A stretch of 37,074 bases of DNA, from positions 1-37,074 of the forward strand of contig DATEZO010000086.1 of the NCBI GenBank assembly GCA_035255485.1. The letters are read 5' to 3'. The notes under the pieces are model-generated. The model was not told where the DNA came from. It did no database searches and worked only from the letters and a program-made list of their open reading frames with translations. The translations under genes were made by a program, and so were the position numbers. Every line of letters starts with the position of its first letter. Position 1 is the stretch's first letter. This document shows positions 8,598-14,587 of the stretch, piece by piece. The stretch comes from DATEZO01 sp035255485. GTDB taxonomy: Bacteria > Pseudomonadota > Gammaproteobacteria > Burkholderiales > Burkholderiaceae_D.

Positions 8598-8706
8598 GCA
8601 AACTACATTCAGCACTAACGAACTATCGCTTTGCATATATATCTTATTTATTTCTATCGTTATCCGCGGCCAAGCGAATACCTTTTTGATACAACAGGAA
8701 ACCATC

Positions 8707-8874
8707 ATGACCAAGGAAAAAACCCGGCAACCGGCGCAGCCTGACAAGAAACAAAAAAATGTAGATGGGCAACCGCCGGCACAGTCAGAGCGTAGAGATC
8801 GGCAAAATCATTTGGGTAGCCATAATCAGACTACCAGCCGACAGCAAAGTCAGCGCTCATCTGGCAACACATGA
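8707..8874 (+). CDS. small hydrophilic, probably disordered protein, 55 aa
   Basis: Starts with ATG after AGGAAACCATC. Almost every residue is polar or charged (MTKEKTRQPAQPDKKQKN and onward), rich in Gln, Arg, Lys, Ser and Asn, with no hydrophobic core, so it should be intrinsically disordered. Such compositions occur in hydrophilin-like stress proteins and in nucleic-acid-binding tails, but no family is recognised. It lies between the terminator at 8553-8597 and the 154-residue gene at 8927, 52 bases downstream on the same strand, and may be co-transcribed with it. Its small size and low complexity leave some doubt that it is a gene. Confidence 0.5.
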   Translation: MTKEKTRQPAQPDKKQKNVDGQPPAQSERRDRQNHLGSHNQTTSRQQSQRSSGNT

Positions 8875-8926
8875 GCGAAATGAAAGCAGCAAGAACTTTT
8901 ATATTTATCGACATGGGAGCAAATCC

Positions 8927-9391
8927 ATGGCAAAGGAAACCAGACATTTTATGGATGAAGCGGATATAGGCAGCGGAGAAAAAACTCCCGGCCAGCACGA
9001 GACAGAAAAAGAAGTCGCATCGCTGAAAGTCCCGCAAACTGGAAATCCGCAAGACGGTCGGCAATTGCAGGAAGTGGTTGAAGAGCAGCAATATGCTGAC
9101 CGGCCCTCTGCGTTGAATGGACGCAACCAGGAGAATGCTGGTCAACAGGGGCCATTAACGCAACAGCCAAATTTGGCCAGTCACTTTTTGCAAAGCGGCA
9201 CGCATATTGCCAGGGTTGCTGTAGCGTATCGGGACGATAAAACTTATGAGGCGCAAGTATTCGTGCGTTTGACGCGGGAACCGCAAATAGCGGAAACCTA
9301 CATTCCCGTTGGCATATTCGGCTCGGAAGCGGAAGCTCTCGCTGCTGCAGAGGACCGAGCAAGGCGCGCATTGAAAAACAATGAATTTTAG
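8927..9391 (+). CDS. uncharacterised protein: disordered N-terminus plus small C-terminal domain
   Basis: 154 residues from ATG 8927, preceded by GGGAG. Residues 1-88 are Gln/Glu/Gly/Asn-rich and low in hydrophobics, so predicted disordered. Residues 89-154 look folded: beta-like HIARVAVAYRDDKTYEAQVF and FVRLTREPQIAETYIPVGIF, then a helix from SEAEALAAAEDRARRAL. This beta-beta-helix ending resembles the 79-residue protein at 8284-8523. No signal peptide, membrane segment or catalytic motif is seen. Function not recognised. An earlier in-frame start at 8765 would add a stretch overlapping the 55-residue gene and is not supported by a ribosome binding site. Confidence 0.75.
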   Translation: MAKETRHFMDEADIGSGEKTPGQHETEKEVASLKVPQTGNPQDGRQLQEVVEEQQYADRPSALNGRNQENAGQQGPLTQQPNLASHFLQSGTHIARVAVAYRDDKTYEAQVFVRLTREPQIAETYIPVGIFGSEAEALAAAEDRARRALKNNEF

Positions 9392-9540
9392 GTTGACGCA
9401 ATTATAAAAAAGCAAGCACTGCGGTGCCATTAAATATTCATGCGCCTGTTGCCGTTTTATTTTCGGATATGCTGCGTTATCCTGAACAAGGGAATCGTAG
9501 ACGATTTATTCTTCTAATCTGAATTACCATCGCAGCTTAT

Positions 9541-9741
9541 TCAAAAGCTCCTGTAAGAGAATGTTTCGGCATCAATACGGCGCGTTTGATAAGAAAACAT
9601 TTCTGTACGCAGTTGAAAAACTGAAACGGCGACAGGGTCAGGATGCGGGCTCGGATCTTCGTCAGGCTCAGGTTCCTTTGATGGAATCGGATCGTCTTCT
9701 GGTTCCGGTACAGGGGATTTGTGTGTGAATAGGTCAGCCAT
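9541..9741 (-). CDS. small acidic proline-rich protein, 66 aa
   Basis: Starts MADLFTHKSPVPEPEDDP after a good AAAGGAAAGG ribosome binding site. Residues 9-36 are a run of Pro, Glu, Asp and Ser that must be disordered. The C-terminal half (VFQLRTEMFSYQTRRIDAET) could form a short ordered segment. Short acidic proline-rich proteins of this kind are common unknowns in proteobacteria and no role can be assigned. A frame shifted by one base also stays open over this region (9537-9815) but codes for an implausible basic peptide. The gene is transcribed opposite to the preceding three small genes. Confidence 0.6.
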   Translation of the reverse strand: MADLFTHKSPVPEPEDDPIPSKEPEPDEDPSPHPDPVAVSVFQLRTEMFSYQTRRIDAETFSYRSF

Positions 9742-9860
9742 ATTGCCTTTCCTTTCAGACGTTGATACGTTACCTTCATCTGAGGAAAGGATATGTTAAC
9801 TATGGATAAACGCATTGATACAACTCATATGCTGAACGCAACCTGTGTAAAAAGCGATTC

Positions 9861-10121
9861 TCAAGGCCATGGAGCTGGATTCATGTCAATGTATTGAGGA
9901 TCATCAGGTACGGATGAAGATGCAGTTTGGCCTGAGTTTCCGCCTACTGTTCCCAGCTTTGGCCCGGCAATATTTGCAATTTCCTTACGGGTTTCGACAA
10001 AATCGGATTGCATCAATGGGAAATCTTTATTGGGCCAATTTTCTATTGCCCATTGAATTACCTCTTCAAATCGCTGTGCCAAATCAATGGCATATTGATT
10101 GAATTGTTCCTCTTTTGCCAT
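9861..10121 (-). CDS. small uncharacterised protein, 86 aa
   Basis: Starts MAKEEQFNQYAIDLAQRF after AGAGGAAAA. The N-terminal half is amphipathic helical (FEEVIQWAIENWPNKDFPLM, FVETRKEIANIAGP). The C-terminal third is Gly/Ser/Pro-rich and probably flexible. There is no signal peptide or membrane helix. Function not recognised. An inverted repeat with nine-base arms (10167-10191) lies 46-70 bases upstream of the start, in the position of an operator or the 3' end of a preceding transcript. Confidence 0.7.
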   Translation of the reverse strand: MAKEEQFNQYAIDLAQRFEEVIQWAIENWPNKDFPLMQSDFVETRKEIANIAGPKLGTVGGNSGQTASSSVPDDPQYIDMNPAPWP

Positions 10122-10166
10122 TTGGATTTTCCTCTGTCATTTATTAAAGAACCGTATTGAATTACT

Positions 10167-10191
10167 TTTTCATGCATAGAGGGCATGAAAA
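10167..10191. repeat. perfect inverted repeat upstream of the 86-aa gene
   Basis: TTTTCATGC (10167-10175), seven bases, then GCATGAAAA (10183-10191). It could be an operator, for example for the neighbouring helix-turn-helix protein, or a weak hairpin terminator. The symmetry is seen directly; the role is open. Confidence 0.55.
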
Positions 10192-10269
10192 GAGTATTTC
10201 TGGAAATGAAGTAGCAGAATGAGATAAAGGCAGGAGGATTTGTAGCTGCTTGCATGTCAAAAAACAGAT

Positions 10270-10301
10270 CTTCCGAATGTAAAAAAACATACATCCGGAA
10301 G
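10270..10301. repeat. inverted repeat between HTH gene and 86-aa gene
   Basis: CTTCCGAATGT (10270-10280) and ACATCCGGAAG (10291-10301) pair with one mismatch around a loop carrying seven A. On the minus strand the T run falls in the loop, not after the stem, so it is not a typical terminator. It lies about 80 bases beyond the HTH gene stop. Role unknown. Confidence 0.45.
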
Positions 10302-10380
10302 CTGCTTTCGAATAGTTTTCATCCACCCTCCAGAAATTTCGGATATCTGGATGCAGCAAGAAGAATAAAAATCCACAAGG

Positions 10381-10689
10381 TTATGCGTTCATTGCAGTAG
10401 CAGGTGCCTTCGGCTTGAATTGCTTGTCGCTAATGCGGAATTTGCCGCGACGGTCTCCCATCAGGCCGCGCAATTCCTGAATGCTTAAATCGCACACCTC
10501 ATGCATCCGGATCAGCAAAGATGCGCCCACGGGCAAGCGTCGATGGCGAATCTTACTAATGACAGGAGGCGCCACTTCAAGCGCTCGCGACAAGGCCGCG
10601 TCATTTTTAAGATTCATTTTCTGGATGAGTGCGCCCAACAGATGGTTGGGATCATATTCCTTATTGCCTGATTGCTCATTGATGTCCAT
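10381..10689 (-). CDS. small XRE-like helix-turn-helix protein, 102 aa
   Basis: A probable DNA-binding protein. Residues about 17-75 have the Cro/CI-type pattern: LLGALIQKMNLKNDAALSRA, then LEVAPPVISKIRHRRLPVGA as turn and recognition helix, then LLIRMHEVCDLSIQELRGLM. It ends in a basic tail (RGKFRISDKQFKPK). The start is ATG 10689 after AGGGACG. Proteins of this type recur in Oxalobacteraceae genomes as unassigned regulators (family memory). It is the only obvious regulator inside the small-gene cluster, and inverted repeats at 10167-10191 and 10270-10301 are possible binding sites. Neither target nor repressor/activator role is shown by the sequence. No toxin partner is adjacent, so an antitoxin role is not supported. 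Confidence 0.8.
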   Translation of the reverse strand: MDINEQSGNKEYDPNHLLGALIQKMNLKNDAALSRALEVAPPVISKIRHRRLPVGASLLIRMHEVCDLSIQELRGLMGDRRGKFRISDKQFKPKAPATAMNA

Positions 10690-11066
10690 ATCGTCCCTAT
10701 ATAATGTTGCGCCAGTTCAAGGGCATTTTGACTCATCATTTCCTGAGTGTTTTGATGTTTCACAAAATTCAGGCTTGCATGGGAATAAAATATGAAGGAG
10801 AAAGGATTTACAGCAACCATGCAATCAATTCCATAATGATTGCGATACTGATTGCAGAACTTGCGGTTATGCACAAGACGGCATAGACCTTATTGCGATT
10901 GATGCGCGGAAAGCTCAATTTTCAGGCCGGAAGAAAGATAAGCGATATGTCTTTCTTGGAGGATAGCATGACATGGTGCAGAATTACATTGGCTATTATT
11001 AAGTGAGATTGAGCAGGGGCCATTCGCTGTTGCGAAGATTATGAAAATAGATTGTGGGAAAATAAA
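10690..11066. other. non-coding gap between divergent small genes
   Basis: No gene with a ribosome binding site or plausible composition was found. It separates the minus-strand HTH gene from the plus-strand 95-residue gene, so both promoters should lie here. No clear boxes are claimed. Confidence 0.4.
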
Positions 11067-11354
11067 ATGTATCTGGATCATCCAAGAATCACTGCAACAA
11101 ATAGCGATGCAGAACCGGATCGTATCGAAAGGTTGAATCGTATTTATGGTTATGCCATTGGACTTGCCGATAATGCAGGCAATGCAGAGTGCATTACCAA
11201 GCTTGCGCAGCTGCACGATCACAAGGGAAATTTAATCGTGGCTTGGCATGCCGTGCCAACAGAAGAAGAAAAGACATTTTTTGTAAAAGCCTGGATGAGT
11301 CTTGTGGGTGACCGCACGGCGAATGTCGTACATGAAATTCTCTCGCCGGCTTGA
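11067..11354 (+). CDS. small uncharacterised protein, 95 aa
   Basis: Starts MYLDHPRITATNSDAEPDRI at ATG 11067 after GTGGGAAAA. An in-frame TTG at 11052 would add five residues (MWENK) without support. The middle is helical (RIERLNRIYGYAIGLADNAG, AECITKLAQLHDHKG). The next part reads LIVAWHAVPTEEEKTFFVKA with a following WMSLVGD, resembling a small alpha/beta fold. There is no signal peptide, membrane helix or known motif. It converges on the 82-residue gene at 11384, with a GCCGG/CCGGC hairpin over its stop. Function not recognised. Confidence 0.7.
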   Translation: MYLDHPRITATNSDAEPDRIERLNRIYGYAIGLADNAGNAECITKLAQLHDHKGNLIVAWHAVPTEEEKTFFVKAWMSLVGDRTANVVHEILSPA

Positions 11355-11383
11355 ACCGGCATTCCATGTCGATATCATTCCCA

Positions 11384-11632
11384 CTATTTGAATGGATTAT
11401 CGATTTTATCTTTGGGAGCTTCAGGAATGTGGTCCGGAAGCTTTTCATTTTGTAGCGCTTTCATGATGCTGTCGATCAGTGCCTTCATTTTTGTGGCCAA
11501 CGCCAATCCTGCCTTGTCTCTTGTAATCTGCAGCGAACCATACACTTCTATCTGATCGATCCTGTTTTCAATAGTAAGGTCGCCGATGGTAATGGAGTCC
11601 TGTTCGTTTTGAAATGGCTTGATGGCGGACAT
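11384..11632 (-). CDS. conserved small hypothetical protein, 82 aa
   Basis: The opening MSAIKPFQNEQDSITIGDLT and the following ENRIDQIEVYGSLQITRDKA belong to a small conserved protein of unknown function that I recognise from beta- and gammaproteobacteria. The order is a beta-rich N-terminal half (FQNE, ITIGDLTIENR, YGSLQITRDKAG), a helix (LATKMKALIDSIMKALQ) and a Pro/Lys tail ending NPF-like. The start at 11632 has AGAGGC upstream. It lies 41 bases downstream of the nuclease gene stop (11674) on the same strand, so the two may form one transcript. No function is known to me and none is proposed. Confidence 0.8.
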   Translation of the reverse strand: MSAIKPFQNEQDSITIGDLTIENRIDQIEVYGSLQITRDKAGLALATKMKALIDSIMKALQNEKLPDHIPEAPKDKIDNPFK

Positions 11633-11673
11633 AGGCTGCCTCTTTAAAAGATTCCATGCACGGCTGTGCGGAA

Positions 11674-12450
11674 TTAGCGTAGTTTGCGGCCATGCGGCCT
11701 GGGTTCAGGAAGCTCCATCGCAACTTCCTTGCTTCTGGCATCCAATGCCGGAAATAAATTAATGCCGATCCGTTTTTCCAGGTCGGCGATGGAAATGACC
11801 TGATATGCCGAGCCGCGCGCATTCGGTGCTATATAAGCTGCTGCGGCTTGATCCACAGGATCATAGATCGCCTTGAATATTTCGCTTGGAACGAGGACCC
11901 GGAAATTAATGCGTTCAACGGAAGAACCATCGAAAATCGGCCCTGTGATGACATACAGTTCACCGCGATATTTGGCAAATTTACGTACGCTATCTTCAAT
12001 TCCAGCCCACAGGTTTTGATTGTTATTGGGATTTTGCGGAATCATGTTTGCCAGCGAAAAGCTCTCGTATTGCGCATTCTTGTTCGGCATGTCGCCCGAT
12101 GGCGCCATGTGTCCCCGATCATAGCCGGAATGCGCATAATCCTTTAATTCGGCCCGATCATCGGCAGGCAGGCGTCTTTCCGAATGAAATGTATTGTTGC
12201 GTTTGATCATTTCGGTTTCTGCAATGTGGTTCGCGGTCAAATGTTCCGCTGCCCATAATGGGGTGCGGGACAGGCCGGAATGCATAACGGCATAACTTTC
12301 AAAACATAACGGCACTGCTCTGACGGCCAGTTTCTGATTGATGAATTCAGGTGCCTTGCCTTGCACAAAATGTGCATCGCAATTGAAGGCAAGCGCAAAC
12401 GCAAATTGACCGGCAAGAAAAAAAGTGAAAAAAAGGAAAATTTTTTTCAC
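11674..12450 (-). CDS. secreted DNA/RNA non-specific endonuclease (NucA/Serratia family)
   Basis: A 258-residue exported nuclease. Residues 1-21 (KKIFLFFTFFLAGQFAFALA) are a signal peptide, so it acts in the periplasm or outside. The beta-beta-alpha-metal core shows the signature DRGH (111-114), with H114 the expected general base, in YDRGHMAPSGDM. In the following NMIPQNPNNNQNLW, N144 matches the Mg-binding Asn, and E152 follows eight residues later as in the Serratia enzyme. Family members cleave DNA and RNA without sequence preference. The GTG at 12450 is chosen because it directly precedes the signal peptide and has GGAAA upstream. A TTG at 12477 would put nine polar residues in front. 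It may be co-transcribed with the 82-residue gene downstream. No immunity protein is recognised. Confidence 0.9.
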   Translation of the reverse strand: MKKIFLFFTFFLAGQFAFALAFNCDAHFVQGKAPEFINQKLAVRAVPLCFESYAVMHSGLSRTPLWAAEHLTANHIAETEMIKRNNTFHSERRLPADDRAELKDYAHSGYDRGHMAPSGDMPNKNAQYESFSLANMIPQNPNNNQNLWAGIEDSVRKFAKYRGELYVITGPIFDGSSVERINFRVLVPSEIFKAIYDPVDQAAAAYIAPNARGSAYQVISIADLEKRIGINLFPALDARSKEVAMELPEPRPHGRKLR

Positions 12451-12922
12451 TTGAGATTTCCAGGAATGAAATTCCAAGATAGGTGTTTCATGAAGGTTGG
12501 CCCATCAAGAAAAGGGGCCGAATTTTCAAATGCCGAAGTTCGGGCTCATGAAAACTAAGAGAGTCGATACGAGCATAAGTTCGCATCGTTTTAAGGGATA
12601 TGTGGCAGTGTCACTCTTTGTTACAGCATTTTCCTGTCACGTTGCGTGTTATGGAAAAGCCACCCGCTATTTCATTGCGTTATCGCAAACCGCAGAAATT
12701 TATTATGGATAACATTTCTTCAATTCTTCAATACCCCTTTCTCCCTGGGGTTGTATTTGCCCGCCAAGCGCAAGCTCCGCGGGTTTTTTTTAGAGCAAAG
12801 TATGTGTATCGACCAATTGCAGCGATCAATGGTCCCGATTGGATGGTCTTTCTTTATGGAGTAATAATCCCTTTTAGTTACGGGACGCGCTAAACTACGC
12901 AGTTTTCCCAAGCCTTGCCGTC
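12451..12922. other. gap between nuclease and prfC, no gene recognised
   Basis: No supported coding sequence in either strand. It contains a rho-independent terminator (12759-12791) on the plus strand that follows no recognised plus-strand gene, so a short untranslated transcript or unrecognised small gene in 12480-12760 is possible. Confidence 0.4.
12759..12791 (+). terminator. orphan rho-independent terminator upstream of prfC
   Basis: CCCGC (12760-12764) pairs with GCGGG (12779-12783). Inside it AGC-GCAA-GCT (1267-12776 in the 12,7xx block, that is 12767-12776) forms a second stem closed by a GNRA tetraloop. Eight T follow at 12784-12791. The shape is that of an intrinsic terminator on the plus strand, 131 bases before the prfC start. 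Confidence 0.7.
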
Positions 12923-14587
12923 ATGTCTTCCGATTTAGACTTTTCCCCATCCGGCACGAATGAAACAGACGCACCGCGCGTCGTATCGTCCGCATTGATC
13001 GAGCGCGAAGTCGCGCGTCGCCGTACTTTCGGCATCATTTCCCATCCTGACGCTGGCAAGACCACGTTGACTGAAAAATTGCTGCTGTTCTCGGGTGCGA
13101 TCCAGTTGGCCGGCACCGTCAAGGCGCGCAAGAGCGGCCGCCATGCGACCTCGGACTGGATGGAGATCGAAAAGCAGCGCGGCATTTCAGTCGCCAGCTC
13201 GGTGATGCAGTTCGAATACCGCGACCATGTAGTCAATTTGCTCGATACGCCCGGTCACAAGGATTTTTCCGAAGATACCTATCGCGTGCTGACTGCGGTC
13301 GATTCCGCCTTGATGGTGATTGACGCCGCCAAGGGCGTGGAAGAACAGACCATCAAGCTGCTCAATGTGTGCCGCATGCGCGCCACGCCGATCCTGACCT
13401 TCATGAACAAGATGGACCGCGAAACGCGCGACCCGCTGGAATTGCTGGATGAAGTCGAGTCGGTACTAAACATCCAGTGCGCGCCGGTAACCTGGCCGAT
13501 CGGCATGGGCAAGAATTTCCGCGGTGTCTACCACCTGCTGCGTGACGAGATCCTGTTGTTCAAGGCGGGTTCGGAGCGCGCGGATCAGGAATTCGAGGTG
13601 ATCAAGGGCATCGACAATCCGCGTCTGGTCGAGATGTTCCCGCTGGAAATCGAACAATTGAAAATGGAGGTCGAGCTGGTGCATGGCGCCTCGCATCCGT
13701 TCGATCTGGATGCCTTCCTGGCCGGCACGCAGACGCCGGTATTCTTTGGTTCGGCAATCAACAATTTCGGCGTGCGGGAGATTCTGAACGCGCTGCTCGA
13801 CTGGGCACCGGCGCCACGCCCGCGCGACGCCACCGTGCGTTCGGTGGAGCCGGTCGAAACGCCATTCTCCGGCTTCGTGTTCAAGATCCAGGCCAACATG
13901 GACCCGGCGCATCGCGATCGCATCGCCTTCCTGCGCGTGTGCTCGGGGCGCTTCGAGCGCGGCATGAAGATCAAGCACCTGCGCCTCAATCGGGAGATCA
14001 AGGTATCCAGCGTCGTGACCTTCATGGCGTCGAGCCGCGAGCAAGTGGAAGAGGCGTACGCCGGCGACATCATCGGCTTGCCGAACCACGGCAACATGCA
14101 GATCGGCGATAGTTTTTCCGAGGGCGAAATCCTGCAATTCACCGGGATTCCGTATTTCGCGCCGGACTTCTTCCGCTCGGTCCGGATTCGCAATCCGATC
14201 AAGATCAAGCAGTTGCACAAGGGCTTGCAGCAATTGGGCGAAGAGGGCGCGGTGCAGGTATTCAAGCCAGTGCACAGCGGCGACCTGGTGCTGGGTGCGG
14301 TCGGCGTGCTGCAATTCGAAGTAGTGGCCAGCCGTCTGCTGAATGAATACGGGGTCGATGCGCTGTTTGAAGGCACCAGCATCAGCAGTGCGCGCTGGAT
14401 CTCTTGCGACGACAAGAAAAAACTGGCGGATTTTGAGAATTCTTCCGCTGGCAGCAATCTTGCCTATGACGCCGCTGGCAACATGGCGTATCTGGCGACA
14501 TCGGGCGTCAATCTGAAGTTGACGCAGGAACGCTGGCCCGGCATCACGTTTCACGCAACGCGCGAACATGCGGTGAAGATCGGGTAA
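12923..14587 (+). CDS. prfC: peptide chain release factor 3
   Basis: RF3 is the ribosome-associated GTPase that recycles RF1/RF2 after termination. The 554-residue protein shows the G1 loop SHPDAGKTT (40-48), the G3 region DTPGHKDFSEDTYR (108-121) and the G4 motif NKMD (162-165). It then continues through the beta-barrel domain (RFERGMKIKHL region) and the C-terminal RF3 domain (QLGEEGAVQVF, VLGAVGVLQFEV). It is about 25 residues longer than the E. coli protein, mainly because of a polar N-terminal extension of some 25 residues before EVARRRTFGIISHPD. The ATG at 12923 has no strong ribosome binding site, so the extension may be shorter in reality. It ends exactly one base before the stop codon of the opposing kinase gene. 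Confidence 0.95.
   Translation: MSSDLDFSPSGTNETDAPRVVSSALIEREVARRRTFGIISHPDAGKTTLTEKLLLFSGAIQLAGTVKARKSGRHATSDWMEIEKQRGISVASSVMQFEYRDHVVNLLDTPGHKDFSEDTYRVLTAVDSALMVIDAAKGVEEQTIKLLNVCRMRATPILTFMNKMDRETRDPLELLDEVESVLNIQCAPVTWPIGMGKNFRGVYHLLRDEILLFKAGSERADQEFEVIKGIDNPRLVEMFPLEIEQLKMEVELVHGASHPFDLDAFLAGTQTPVFFGSAINNFGVREILNALLDWAPAPRPRDATVRSVEPVETPFSGFVFKIQANMDPAHRDRIAFLRVCSGRFERGMKIKHLRLNREIKVSSVVTFMASSREQVEEAYAGDIIGLPNHGNMQIGDSFSEGEILQFTGIPYFAPDFFRSVRIRNPIKIKQLHKGLQQLGEEGAVQVFKPVHSGDLVLGAVGVLQFEVVASRLLNEYGVDALFEGTSISSARWISCDDKKKLADFENSSAGSNLAYDAAGNMAYLATSGVNLKLTQERWPGITFHATREHAVKIG

Noticed and set aside
10381..10689. Antitoxin of a toxin-antitoxin pair
   Set aside because: No toxin-like gene is adjacent on the same strand; the neighbours are more than 250 bases away and have no toxin motif.
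11384..12450. Secreted nuclease and the 82-residue protein as effector-immunity pair
   Set aside because: The 82-residue protein belongs to a widely conserved small family found without nucleases, and the nuclease has an ordinary signal peptide rather than a toxin-delivery domain.
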